The position numbers and the translations under genes are program-made. From NCBI GenBank assembly GCA_028404615.1, contig JAOOBT010000006.1:1-62436 (forward strand): a DNA stretch of 62,436 nucleotides. The letters run 5' to 3'. Every line of letters starts with the position of its first letter. Position 1 is the first letter of the stretch. Below, piece after piece: positions 23,603 to 32,443 of this stretch. Origin of the DNA: Candidatus Pelagibacter sp. GTDB taxonomy: Bacteria; Pseudomonadota; Alphaproteobacteria; Pelagibacterales; Pelagibacteraceae. The notes beneath the pieces were generated by a model. The model did no database searches. It had not been told where the DNA came from and was given only the letters and a program-made list of their open reading frames with translations.

Positions 23603-24817
23603 ATGATTAACCTCACGTTAAATAAAAAAGTAATTATATTTGGATTTATATTTACATTTTTTTCTAGTTTTGGACAGAGCTTTTTTTTGGGATTGTTTAA
23701 CGCACCGATAAGAAATGAACTTGGTATTACCCACGGTCAATTCGGCAGCATCTATGCAAGTGCAACTATTTTTTCAAGTCTACTTCTTATTTGGGTTGGA
23801 AAAAAGATAGATGATTATCGAATTTTAAATTATTCATTTTTTGTAGTTATATTATTGTTTACTTCTTCATTATTTTTTTCATTTGTAAATAGTATTTACT
23901 TTTTAGCTGTTGGAATTTTTTTAATGAGATTTTCTGGCCAAGGTCTAATGAGTCATACTTCAACCACAACAATTTCAAGATTTTTTGAGCGATCTAGAGG
24001 GAAAGCTTTAAGCACAATTTGGTTTGGTTTATCTACAGCAGAATTTATTTTACCGGTTCTTATAACCTATTTTTTTCTTATTTATTCTTGGAGAACTGTT
24101 TGGCAGGGAATTGCAGTATTAATTATTTTATTTTTACCTTTAGTGATTTTAAATACTATTAAAACAATAAAGCTAGATTCAAGAGAAGCAGATACTAATA
24201 TCAAGACTAAACTTAGAATAAAAAGTTGGAAAAGAAGAGATGTGTTGAAAGATTATAGATTTTATATTGTCTCTTTAAATATGCTTGCAATGCCATGGAT
24301 TGCAACAGGAGTTTTTGTTTATCAATCTTTTATTTCTGACTCAAAAACATGGGAAGTTTATACAATACCTAAAGCATTTATGGTTTACTCAATTACTTCT
24401 ATAGCTACATTATTTGTATCAGGTTTCTTAGTAGACAAGTTTACGGGGCGCAAACTAATAATGTATATGAACCTTCCACTATTATTTGCCATGATTACCT
24501 TATTTTATTTTAAACAAGAAATATTTGCCTATGTTTTTCTTGGCTTAATAGGAGTTTCTAACGGTTTAGCAAATATTTTAGGTTCTTCTACTTGGGCTGA
24601 AATATATGGTGTGAAATATATTGGAAGTATTAAAGCTTTGACAACTGCATTTATGGTTTTTTCTACTGCATTTGGCACAGCAGTATTTGGCCTCTTAATA
24701 GACAATGGATTTTCTATTGAAAACATAGCTTTTGTTGGAGGTTCTTACATTGTTATTTCATTAGTTTTATTAATATTAATCAGGAAATCAGTAGAACCTA
24801 TTAGATTATCAAATTAA
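23603..24817 (+). CDS. major facilitator superfamily transporter
   Basis: A 404-residue integral membrane protein with about 12 hydrophobic segments, arranged 6+6 around a basic central loop (about 195-215, IKTKLRIKSWKRRD). The loop between segments 2 and 3 holds VGKKIDDYR, a variant of the MFS motif A. It resembles the oxalate/formate-antiporter-like and monocarboxylate MFS group, but no substrate can be assigned. The head-to-head neighbour is a beta-hydroxyacid dehydrogenase, which makes an organic acid a plausible but unproven substrate. Confidence 0.85.
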   Translation: MINLTLNKKVIIFGFIFTFFSSFGQSFFLGLFNAPIRNELGITHGQFGSIYASATIFSSLLLIWVGKKIDDYRILNYSFFVVILLFTSSLFFSFVNSIYFLAVGIFLMRFSGQGLMSHTSTTTISRFFERSRGKALSTIWFGLSTAEFILPVLITYFFLIYSWRTVWQGIAVLIILFLPLVILNTIKTIKLDSREADTNIKTKLRIKSWKRRDVLKDYRFYIVSLNMLAMPWIATGVFVYQSFISDSKTWEVYTIPKAFMVYSITSIATLFVSGFLVDKFTGRKLIMYMNLPLLFAMITLFYFKQEIFAYVFLGLIGVSNGLANILGSSTWAEIYGVKYIGSIKALTTAFMVFSTAFGTAVFGLLIDNGFSIENIAFVGGSYIVISLVLLILIRKSVEPIRLSN

Positions 24818-24857
24818 GCTTGATTTATTTTATCTAATTGAATAAACAACGATCACC

Positions 24858-25358
24858 ATGGCAAGAATTACCGTAGAAGACTGTTTAGAAAAAGTAGACA
24901 ATCAATATGATCTCGTTCTTTTAGCTAAAGAGAGAACTGTACAATTAAACGCAGGATCTCCTATGTTAGTTGAAGAAGATAATGATAAGAGAACAATAAT
25001 CTCATTAAGAGAAATAGGCGATGGGAAAATTGATGTAAAAGAGATTGAAGAGAGTGCAATCAAAAGACTTAGAAAAGAGCCTGACGAAGTAGAGCAACAA
25101 GAAGAGACGGAAGAGGAAATAAATGATGATTTTGAGAACTTGTATAAAGGACAAGTTTCAAAAAGTGGCGTAGCTATTCTTCCTTCAAAAAGAATACGAA
25201 GAATTCCTGAGACTAAAAAACCAAGTTTAGCAGACGAAGCGTTGTCAGAATTAAAAGCAGAGCAGCCTGAAATCAAAGAAGAAAATTTAGATACAGAGGA
25301 AGCCCCTCTTGAATTAAGCGAAGAGGCTCCCGTAGAAGAAGAAAACAAATCAGAGTAA
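24858..25358 (+). CDS. rpoZ: RNA polymerase omega subunit, with acidic C-terminal extension
   Basis: The omega subunit helps assembly of the beta-prime subunit. The first 80 residues carry the RpoZ pattern MARITVEDCLEKVDNQYDLVLLAKERT with NDKRTIISLREI further on. After residue 80 comes a long, very acidic, Glu-rich, low-complexity tail to residue 166, roughly doubling the length of E. coli omega (91 residues). The tail is probably disordered. The gene ends 3 bp before dusA. A long reading frame on the other strand over this gene is only the mirror of the Glu-rich codons. Confidence 0.92.
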   Translation: MARITVEDCLEKVDNQYDLVLLAKERTVQLNAGSPMLVEEDNDKRTIISLREIGDGKIDVKEIEESAIKRLRKEPDEVEQQEETEEEINDDFENLYKGQVSKSGVAILPSKRIRRIPETKKPSLADEALSELKAEQPEIKEENLDTEEAPLELSEEAPVEEENKSE

Positions 25359-25361
25359 ATC

Positions 25362-26345
25362 ATGAAAAAAACTGTTTCAGTTGCACCGATGATGGATTGC
25401 ACTGATAAGCATGAAATATATTTTTTAAGTCTTATCAGTAAAAATATTCAATTATATTCAGAAATGATTGTAGCAAATGCAATCATAAGAGGAGATAGGG
25501 ATAAATTATTATCTTTCAAAAAAATTTCTAATCCTGTAACGCTTCAAATAGGAGGCTCAAATCCTAATGAGCTTGCAGAAGCATGTAAAATTTCTGAAGA
25601 TTATGGTTATAAAGAAATTAACTTAAATCTTGGTTGCCCTAGTAAAAAAGTTCAAAAAAATAAATTTGGCGCTTGTTTAATGCAAGAACCAGATCTTGTA
25701 TCAAAATGCATTGAAGCGATGTCTAAAGCTACAAAGCTACCAGTGACAATTAAAACAAGAATTGGTTACAACGAAGTTGAAAATTTTGAATTTTTAAAAT
25801 CTTTTATTCAAACAACTAAAGATGCAGGATCAAAAAAATTTATTATCCATGCAAGAAAAGCTTTACTTAAAAAATTAAGCCCAAAAGAAAATTTAAATAT
25901 TCCACCTCTTAAATATGAATTTGTTTATCAATTAAAAGAACATTTTAAAAATGATGAAATAATTATTAATGGTGGAATTAAAACTACAGAAGATATTAAA
26001 CATCATTTATTAAAAGTAGATGGCGCTATGATTGGAAGAGCCATTTATCATTCACCATATTTTTTAGCTGAAATTGAAAGAGATATTTTTAATAATAAAA
26101 ATGTTCCTACAAGAAGTGATGTTATGGAAAAATTAATTCCGTACATTCAAGAAGAAACCTCAAAAGGTGTACAATTAAATCATATAATGAGACACACTGT
26201 TGGATTATTTCACGGACAAAACGGTTCTAAAACATGGAAACAATATCTTTCTAAAAATATGTGCATCAGAGATGCAGATCTTCAAAAAGTAAATCATATA
26301 ATGGACCAGGTCAGAAAAACAAATCCTGTTTCTTTAGAAAGATAA
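25362..26345 (+). CDS. dusA: tRNA-dihydrouridine synthase
   Basis: FMN-dependent reduction of uridines in the tRNA D-loop. The TIM-barrel N-terminus SVAPMMDCTDKH (6-17), the LNLGCPS motif (88-94) and the catalytic cysteine C105 in FGACLM identify the Dus family; the 327-residue length and the VAPMMDxTDxH start favour the DusA branch. VKTRIGY-like KTRIGYN and GRAIYHSP complete the FMN site. Cotranscribed with rpoZ (3-bp gap) and the TauE/SafE gene right after. Confidence 0.93.
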   Translation: MKKTVSVAPMMDCTDKHEIYFLSLISKNIQLYSEMIVANAIIRGDRDKLLSFKKISNPVTLQIGGSNPNELAEACKISEDYGYKEINLNLGCPSKKVQKNKFGACLMQEPDLVSKCIEAMSKATKLPVTIKTRIGYNEVENFEFLKSFIQTTKDAGSKKFIIHARKALLKKLSPKENLNIPPLKYEFVYQLKEHFKNDEIIINGGIKTTEDIKHHLLKVDGAMIGRAIYHSPYFLAEIERDIFNNKNVPTRSDVMEKLIPYIQEETSKGVQLNHIMRHTVGLFHGQNGSKTWKQYLSKNMCIRDADLQKVNHIMDQVRKTNPVSLER

Positions 26346-26347
26346 AT

Positions 26348-27178
26348 TTGGATACTCTTTTACAATCCGAAACAATTTATTTGATCTTAATAATGGTTAT
26401 CACAGCAATTCCTGCAGGTTTTGCAGCTGGTTTATTCGGCATTGGAGGAGGATTAATCACAGTTCCAATTTTATTTTATATTTTTGGAGCAGCTGGAATA
26501 GAACAAGCATATTTAATGCATTTAGCAGTGGGGACTTCATTTGGAATAATCATTCCAACATCAATTGTTTCAGTTTTGACTCACCATCAACATAATGCAG
26601 TCGATTTTAATGTAGTGAAAGGTTATGGAGCATTTGTAATTATAGGGGTTATACTTGGGACTATTCTAGCTACTGGTTTAAAAACTAAACCTTTAATTTT
26701 ATTTTTTACTATCGTTGTTTATATTCTTGCTTTCTATTTACTATTTCTTAAAGAAAAAGAGTCTGATCTTTCAATAAAAATGGGATTACCTGCTAAAATT
26801 ATCTCTGGAGTAATTACTGGCTTTGTCTCAGCTCCTATGGGAATTGGTGGAGCAGTAATGAATGTTCCAATATTAAAGTTTTTCGGATATCCAATTAATA
26901 AAGCCATAGGAAGTGCTGCAGCAATAGGATTTATTATAGCCCTATTTGGTACAATAGGTTTCCTCTTCTCAGGTAATTATTTGAATGCTAATTTACCTCT
27001 AAGCATTGGATTTCTTAATATCCCCGCATTTTTAATATTCTTTCCAATAACCGCATTTATGGCAAGACTTGGAGCTAAAGCCAGTCATAAAGTTGATAAA
27101 AAAAAGATGACTAAATATTTTGGTTTTTTTTTAATTATCATTGGAACAAAATTTTTATACGAATACTTTAATCTTTAA
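26348..27178 (+). CDS. TauE/SafE-family sulfite/anion exporter-like membrane protein
   Basis: Integral membrane protein with about 8 hydrophobic helices in two repeats, each with a glycine-rich signature: FAAGLFGIGGG near the N-terminus and TGFVSAPMGIGGAVMN in the second half. The family exports sulfite, sulfoacetate or other sulfonates and carboxylates. I place the start at TTG 26348, 2 bp after the dusA stop and with GAAAG just upstream; the earlier ATG at 26261 would add a hydrophilic 29-residue piece encoded over the end of dusA. About 276 residues. A link to the taurine module is possible, as sulfonate breakdown yields sulfite, but it lies 22 kb away. Confidence 0.83.
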   Translation: MDTLLQSETIYLILIMVITAIPAGFAAGLFGIGGGLITVPILFYIFGAAGIEQAYLMHLAVGTSFGIIIPTSIVSVLTHHQHNAVDFNVVKGYGAFVIIGVILGTILATGLKTKPLILFFTIVVYILAFYLLFLKEKESDLSIKMGLPAKIISGVITGFVSAPMGIGGAVMNVPILKFFGYPINKAIGSAAAIGFIIALFGTIGFLFSGNYLNANLPLSIGFLNIPAFLIFFPITAFMARLGAKASHKVDKKKMTKYFGFFLIIIGTKFLYEYFNL

Positions 27179-28617
27179 ATTTTTTGATCGTATTCGCCAA
27201 TTTTTCCAGTTCCTTTTAGCAAATTATCTATAAAATCGAAGATGATTTTTTTTCTTTTATCTGATGTAGGACTTTCAGTAACTACTACAAGAGAGGGTTT
27301 ATTCGATGATGCTCTAATTAAACCCCAAGATCCATCTGTTAAAGTAAATCTTACTCCATTAACTGTTAAAACTTCCGTGATTGATTGATTGTCTATTTTG
27401 ATATTCTGTTTTTTTAAATCTTCCACTTTCTTTACCATTTCATCTACCACTTTATACTTCTCTTCATCCTTACAGAAAGGAGCCATAGTTGGAGATTGAT
27501 ATGTTTTGGGTAGATCGTTAATGATTTCACTCATCTTCTTGTTTTGATTTATTAACAAATGACAAACTTGTATTGCGGAGTTTATTCCATCATCGTATCC
27601 ATACCCTAAAGGATGATTAAAAAAGAAATGACCACTTTTTTCAAATCCCGCTAAAGCTTTTTCTTGATTTACTTTTCTTTTAATATGTGAGTGTCCTGTC
27701 TTCCAATAAATTGTCTTACAATTATTGTCTAAAAGAACTTTATCCTTTGCATAAAGACCTGTTGATTTTACGTCTACAATAAACTTTGAATTCTTATGTT
27801 TTGATGCTAAGTTTCTTGCTATCAGTAATCCTATCTTATCTGAAAATATTTCATTACCTTTGTCATCTATCACTCCGCATCTGTCACCGTCGCCATCAAA
27901 ACCAAAACCAACATCAGCATTATTTTCTCTCACAGCTTTTGCTATTGCGTGTAACATCTTTAGATCTTCTGGATTTGGGTTATATTTTGGAAATGACCAA
28001 TCTAATTTACAATCTAATTCTACCACCTCACAGCCTAGACCTTTCAAAATATCTGGTGCAAAAATACCTGCTGTACCATTTCCACAAGCAACGACAGTTT
28101 TAATTTTTTTATTTAATTTATTTTTTTTAACTAAATCTTGAATATAAACATTTTTAAATTCATTAATTTTTTTGACATTTCCTTTACCAGTTTTGAATTT
28201 GTTATTGAGAGTTATGTCTTTTAGTTCAGACATTTCCTCTGGAGCATGTGTTAACCCTTTTTTGATACCCATTTTAACACCTGTCCAACCGTTTTCATTA
28301 TGACTAGCTGTAACCATGGCAATTGCGTCCGAATTTAAATTAAATTGGGCAAAATAAACCATTGGTGAAAGAGATAAACCAACATCTTCAACGTAACAGC
28401 CTGTTGATACCAGTCCATCAGTCAAAGCTTTTTTGATTTTTTCACTGTAAGATCTATAATCATGACCAACAATAACTCTAGGATTATTTTTTTTAGTATG
28501 ATTAATGATTTGAGATCCTAACCCTCTGCCTAAAGTAGTGATTCCCTCAATATCTATGTCTTTTTCATAGATCCATCTTGCATCGTACTCTCTAAAACCA
28601 TTTGGATTGATTTTCAT
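27175..28617 (-). CDS. phosphomannomutase/phosphoglucomutase
   Basis: Alpha-D-phosphohexomutase of 480 residues interconverting hexose-6- and hexose-1-phosphates. The phosphoserine loop is TASHNENGWTG (S105), the metal loop DGDGDR (241-246), the sugar-binding loop GFEKSGH and the phosphate-binding loop RASSNKPS near the C-terminus. These four loops in order are diagnostic. It can supply glucose-1-phosphate to rfbA and mannose-1-phosphate to envelope glycans. Convergent with TauE/SafE (4-bp overlap of stops). Which hexose is preferred cannot be told from sequence. Confidence 0.92.
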   Translation of the reverse strand: MKINPNGFREYDARWIYEKDIDIEGITTLGRGLGSQIINHTKKNNPRVIVGHDYRSYSEKIKKALTDGLVSTGCYVEDVGLSLSPMVYFAQFNLNSDAIAMVTASHNENGWTGVKMGIKKGLTHAPEEMSELKDITLNNKFKTGKGNVKKINEFKNVYIQDLVKKNKLNKKIKTVVACGNGTAGIFAPDILKGLGCEVVELDCKLDWSFPKYNPNPEDLKMLHAIAKAVRENNADVGFGFDGDGDRCGVIDDKGNEIFSDKIGLLIARNLASKHKNSKFIVDVKSTGLYAKDKVLLDNNCKTIYWKTGHSHIKRKVNQEKALAGFEKSGHFFFNHPLGYGYDDGINSAIQVCHLLINQNKKMSEIINDLPKTYQSPTMAPFCKDEEKYKVVDEMVKKVEDLKKQNIKIDNQSITEVLTVNGVRFTLTDGSWGLIRASSNKPSLVVVTESPTSDKRKKIIFDFIDNLLKGTGKIGEYDQKI

Positions 28618-28680
28618 TAGCTATAAATACTAGAGAATATAGGCATTTTTTATAAAATGTTTATTAACAAAACTTTCCAC

Positions 28681-28782
28681 TTGAAAAATTAAACTAATGT
28701 TCTTATAATGTTCTATTGATTTAGATGTTATATAGTATATTAACATAACTGTATCACAACATGTAGTTGTTTTGTTAACAAA
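28681..28782 (+). promoter_or_regulatory. nrdA promoter with nearby palindromes (possible NrdR-type operators)
   Basis: The 185-bp gap upstream of nrdA holds TTGAAA (28681-28686) and TATAAT (28704-28709) spaced by 17 bp. Downstream are an inverted repeat ACAAC-n5-GTTGT (28756-28770) and a perfect 12-bp palindrome TTTGTTAACAAA (28771-28782). A degenerate A+T-rich element at about 28725-28740 lies one NrdR spacing (31 bp) upstream of the first repeat. Ribonucleotide reductase genes are often controlled by paired NrdR boxes, but the match to the consensus is poor. Confidence 0.45.
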
Positions 28783-28802
28783 TCGATAAAAACAAGGAAA
28801 AT

Positions 28803-30752
28803 ATGAATAAAAACGTATCATTGGCAATAGAGAAAGCTGTCGGCTCAATAGGCCAGAAGAACCAAAACGAACTTAGAAATAACGGACCTAAGAAACCTGA
28901 TTTATTTTCTTTATCCGGTGAGACAGAGCTGTTTCAGAATGATAAGGGAATTACAATTAAAATTGATAGGTCAAGGGATCAGAATTTAACAGATTTTGGA
29001 AAGGCCACTCTTAAAGATAGATACTTAGGTCAAAGTGAGAGTTTTCAAGATCTCTTTGCAAGAGTTGCTAGTGTCTATGCTGACGATAATTTACATGCTC
29101 AAAGAATTTACAACTACATAAGCAACCTTTGGTTTATGCCAGCAACACCAGTTTTATCTAATGGTGGAACTGAAAGGGGATTACCTATTTCTTGTTTTTT
29201 AAATGAAGCTAGTGACAGCTTAGAGGGTATTACTAACCTTTGGGAAGAAAACGTTTGGCTTGCAGCAAGAGGTGGTGGAATTGGAAGTTATTGGGGTAAC
29301 TTGAGATCAATTGGAGAGAAGATTGGAAAAGTTGGAAAAACTTCCGGAATCATTCCTTTTATTAAAGTTATGGACTCTTTGACATTAGCAATTAGCCAAG
29401 GGTCTTTAAGAAGAGGTTCAGCTGCATGTTATCTACAAATTGATCATCCGGAAATTGAAGAATTTATTGAAATGAGAAGACCGACTGGTGGAGACGTAAA
29501 TAGAAGATCTTTAAACCTACATCACGGAGTTTTAGTGACAGATGAATTCATGAGAGCAGTGGAGACAGGTGGTCAATGGGCATTAAGAAGTCCTTACGAT
29601 GGATCTGTTCAACAAACCATACCAGCAAGAAATTTGTGGATCAGATTATTGACAGCGAGAATTGAAACGGGTGAGCCTTACATCGTTTACATTGATACAG
29701 TCAATAGACAGATTCCACAACATCACAAACTTGCCGGTTTAAAAGTTAAAACTTCAAATCTATGTAGTGAAATTACTTTACCAACTGGAATAGATAATGA
29801 GGGAAATCAAAGAACAGCAGTTTGTTGTTTGTCATCTTTAAATTTAGACACCTATGATCAATGGAAAGATGATTCTCAATTCGTTGAGGATGTTATGAGA
29901 TTTTTAGATAATGTGATGACAGATTTTATAAATAGAGCTCCAGATGAATTCGCTCACGCAAAATATTCAGCAATGAGAGAGAGAAGTGTTGGTCTAGGAG
30001 TTATGGGATTACACTCCTACTTCCAACAGAAAAATATTCCATTTGGATCTGTTATGAGTAAAGTTTGGAATAAAAAAATATTTCAAAACATTCAAGAAAA
30101 AGTTGATGAAGCCTCAAAAACTTTAGCCGATGAGAGAGGTTCATGCCCCGATGCTGCAGAATATGGAATGAAAGAAAGATTTTCAAATAAAACTGCAATT
30201 GCTCCAACAGCTTCTATTTCAATTATTTGTGGGGGATCTTCTCCTGGAATTGAACCAATTGCTGCTAATAGCTACACTCATAAAACTCTCTCAGGATCTT
30301 TCAACGTTAGAAATAAATATTTAAAAAAGATACTTCAAAAATATAACAAGGATACAGATGAGGTTTGGTCAACAATAACAACCAATCAAGGATCCGTGTC
30401 ACATTTAAATTTTTTAACAGCAAACGAAAAAGATACTTTTAAAACTGCCTTTGAAATTGATCAAAGATGGATCGTTGAACTTGGTGCAGATAGAACTCCA
30501 CACATATCGCAAGCACAATCAGTAAATATTTTTGTTCCTGCAGATATACATAAGAAACAACTTCACGACATTCATTTTCAAGCATGGAAAAAAGGTTTAA
30601 AAAGCCTTTATTACTGTAGATCCAAATCAATCCAGAGAGCTGAAAATGTAAACAATGGATCTTCAACAGATGTGACAAAAAATGTTTACTCTGGAAAACA
30701 AGAATCAAATAATGAAAGCAATAACTATGAGGAGTGTTTATCATGTCAGTAG
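28803..30752 (+). CDS. nrdA: class I ribonucleotide reductase alpha subunit
   Basis: Catalytic subunit that reduces ribonucleoside diphosphates. The radical and substrate-binding residues are visible: C131 (LPISC), N319-C321-E323 (SNLCSE), C341/C342, the YY pair in SLYYCRS and the C-terminal shuttle C645-x-x-C648. The length of 649 is about 100 residues less than E. coli NrdA, and the N-terminus goes almost straight into the alpha/beta-barrel, so an N-terminal ATP-cone for overall dATP inhibition appears to be missing. SD AAGGAAA precedes the ATG. Its last codons overlap nrdB. Confidence 0.93.
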   Translation: MNKNVSLAIEKAVGSIGQKNQNELRNNGPKKPDLFSLSGETELFQNDKGITIKIDRSRDQNLTDFGKATLKDRYLGQSESFQDLFARVASVYADDNLHAQRIYNYISNLWFMPATPVLSNGGTERGLPISCFLNEASDSLEGITNLWEENVWLAARGGGIGSYWGNLRSIGEKIGKVGKTSGIIPFIKVMDSLTLAISQGSLRRGSAACYLQIDHPEIEEFIEMRRPTGGDVNRRSLNLHHGVLVTDEFMRAVETGGQWALRSPYDGSVQQTIPARNLWIRLLTARIETGEPYIVYIDTVNRQIPQHHKLAGLKVKTSNLCSEITLPTGIDNEGNQRTAVCCLSSLNLDTYDQWKDDSQFVEDVMRFLDNVMTDFINRAPDEFAHAKYSAMRERSVGLGVMGLHSYFQQKNIPFGSVMSKVWNKKIFQNIQEKVDEASKTLADERGSCPDAAEYGMKERFSNKTAIAPTASISIICGGSSPGIEPIAANSYTHKTLSGSFNVRNKYLKKILQKYNKDTDEVWSTITTNQGSVSHLNFLTANEKDTFKTAFEIDQRWIVELGADRTPHISQAQSVNIFVPADIHKKQLHDIHFQAWKKGLKSLYYCRSKSIQRAENVNNGSSTDVTKNVYSGKQESNNESNNYEECLSCQ

Positions 30753-31750
30753 CAGAAAAAACTAAACCAACAATTATTCAGCCTAATAAAATGGGCTTAT
30801 TAGTAGAAAACCCAGTATATAAACCATTTAGATATCCTTGGTGTTATGACGCCTGGTTAACCCAACAAAGAATTCATTGGTTGCCAGAAGAAGTTCCATT
30901 AGGAGACGATGTAAGAGACTGGCAAAAAAATCTTTCAGTAGAAGAGAAAAATCTTTTAACTCACATTTTCAGATTTTTTACTCAAGCGGATGTTGAGGTA
31001 AATAACTGCTATTTAAGACACTACACAACAGTGTTTAAACCTACAGAGGTTTTAATGATGATGACAGCCTTTGCAGCAATGGAAACAGTACATATTGCTG
31101 CTTATTCTCATCTATTAGATACTATTGGAATGCCAGAGACTGAGTATTCCGCATTTTTACAGTATAAAGAAATGAAAGATAAATACGATTACATGCAAGG
31201 CTTTGATGTAAAATCAAAACATAATATTGCAATGACAATGGCAGTGTTCTCGGCTTTCACAGAAGGATTACAATTATTTGCAAGTTTCGCAATTTTATTA
31301 AACTTCCCAAGATTTAATAAAATGAAAGGTATGGGCCAAATAGTAACTTGGTCAGTAAGAGATGAAACATTGCACTGTAATTCTATGATTAGACTTTTCA
31401 GAGATTTCGTTAAAGAAGAGCCACAAATCTGGAATGATAAATTAAAAAATGAAATTTATGAAGCATGCAAGACTATTGTCCATCACGAAGATGCTTTCAT
31501 TGATCTAGCTTTTCAAATGGGTCCAATGCAAGGTTTGACAGCGGAAGAAGTCAAACAATACATTAGATTTATTGGAAATAGAAGATTAGAGCAATTAGGT
31601 TTAAATCCTATTTACGATGTTAAGAAAAATCCACTAACGTGGTTGGATACTATGCTTAACGGAGTAGAGCATATGAACTTTTTTGAAGGTAGAGCTACAG
31701 AATATTCTAAAGCCTCTACAAAAGGAACATGGGGCGAAGTATTTGCTTAG
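30743..31750 (+). CDS. nrdB: class I ribonucleotide reductase beta (radical) subunit
   Basis: Di-iron subunit that makes the radical. Counted from ATG 30743 the helical bundle holds candidate ligands D83, E114, H117, E174, E208 and H211, and the tyrosine of the METVHIAAY motif (Y121) occupies the E. coli Y122 position, so a tyrosyl-radical enzyme is expected. I chose ATG 30743 (MSVAEK) over the GTG nine bases upstream because GAGGAG at 30729-30734 is well placed for it. It overlaps the nrdA stop by 10 bp. About 335 residues. Confidence 0.93.
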   Translation: MSVAEKTKPTIIQPNKMGLLVENPVYKPFRYPWCYDAWLTQQRIHWLPEEVPLGDDVRDWQKNLSVEEKNLLTHIFRFFTQADVEVNNCYLRHYTTVFKPTEVLMMMTAFAAMETVHIAAYSHLLDTIGMPETEYSAFLQYKEMKDKYDYMQGFDVKSKHNIAMTMAVFSAFTEGLQLFASFAILLNFPRFNKMKGMGQIVTWSVRDETLHCNSMIRLFRDFVKEEPQIWNDKLKNEIYEACKTIVHHEDAFIDLAFQMGPMQGLTAEEVKQYIRFIGNRRLEQLGLNPIYDVKKNPLTWLDTMLNGVEHMNFFEGRATEYSKASTKGTWGEVFA

Positions 31751-31753
31751 TAT

Positions 31754-32401
31754 TTGCAATTAAAATATAAAAGTTATTGGAGAAAATCTGGCTTAAAAGG
31801 AAAATGGGGTAACATTTTCCTTGAAAGACTCTCAAAGCATAATCCAAAAAATGTTTTAGAAGTGGGTGTTTTTTGTGGTGTAACTGCAAAAAATACCTGT
31901 GATTTTTTATATAAATCGAATGGAAATGATTTTACGTACACAGGGATAGATTTATTTGGAAGTAATCAGAGTGATAAAAGAGATGAGATTAAACCTAATT
32001 TTTTAAAAGATCAGAAATTTTCTAATCCGTTAAAAAATATTTATTATAATTATATTCTAAAAGAAAATTTAAATTCAATTGAAAGTGTTCAAAAACTCCT
32101 GCAGCAATACAGTCAAAACACAAAGTTAATCGCAGGTGATACAAATAAAGTTTTAAAAGAAATAGATTTACAAAAAATCGATTTCGTTTTTCTTGACGGG
32201 GGACATAGTTACGAAACTGTAATTAACGATCTTTCAATTTTATATGAAAATATGAAAGATCAAAAGAAAGTAATTCTATGTGATGATTATGGTAAGGAAA
32301 GTTATATTCCAGAAGTAGAAAAAGCTATAAACGATTTCGCCACAAAAAATAATCTTAAATTAAATTTAATAGAAAATAGGTTTGCAGAAATAATTACCTA
32401 A
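31754..32401 (+). CDS. class I SAM-dependent methyltransferase, substrate unknown
   Basis: A 215-residue protein with the Rossmann methyltransferase pattern: VLEVGVFCGVTAKNT as motif I (near residue 35), YTGIDLFG as motif II and FVFLDGGHSYETVINDL as the post-II motif typical of the Methyltransf_24/cephalosporin-hydroxylase-like group, often involved in sugar or lipid O-methylation. The only start in a reasonable place is TTG 31754, 3 bp after the nrdB stop, so it probably depends on read-through from nrdAB. No functional link to nrdAB is evident. Confidence 0.72.
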   Translation: MQLKYKSYWRKSGLKGKWGNIFLERLSKHNPKNVLEVGVFCGVTAKNTCDFLYKSNGNDFTYTGIDLFGSNQSDKRDEIKPNFLKDQKFSNPLKNIYYNYILKENLNSIESVQKLLQQYSQNTKLIAGDTNKVLKEIDLQKIDFVFLDGGHSYETVINDLSILYENMKDQKKVILCDDYGKESYIPEVEKAINDFATKNNLKLNLIENRFAEIIT

Positions 32402-32443
32402 GTAAATTATTCCCAATCAAATTTTTTGTGCTAAAATGTTAAA

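Noticed and set aside
24902..25402. 166-residue reading frame opposite rpoZ, Ser-rich
   Set aside because: It mirrors the Glu-rich low-complexity tail of rpoZ; no motif, no sensible start context, and rpoZ is certain on the other strand.
26261..26347. ATG 26261 as start of the TauE/SafE gene
   Set aside because: It would add a hydrophilic Arg/Ser-rich piece lying wholly over the end of dusA; TTG 26348 after GAAAG gives a normal membrane-protein start.
27786..28141. Two frames opposite the phosphohexomutase gene
   Set aside because: Shadow frames of a certain gene, rich in Leu/Ser and without motifs.
28630..28848. 72-residue frame on the minus strand over the nrdA leader
   Set aside because: Overlaps the promoter and the start of nrdA; composition is random and it has no recognisable protein pattern.
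30439..30744. 101-residue frame opposite the 3' end of nrdA
   Set aside because: Antisense to conserved coding sequence, including the CxxC tail of NrdA; no start context.
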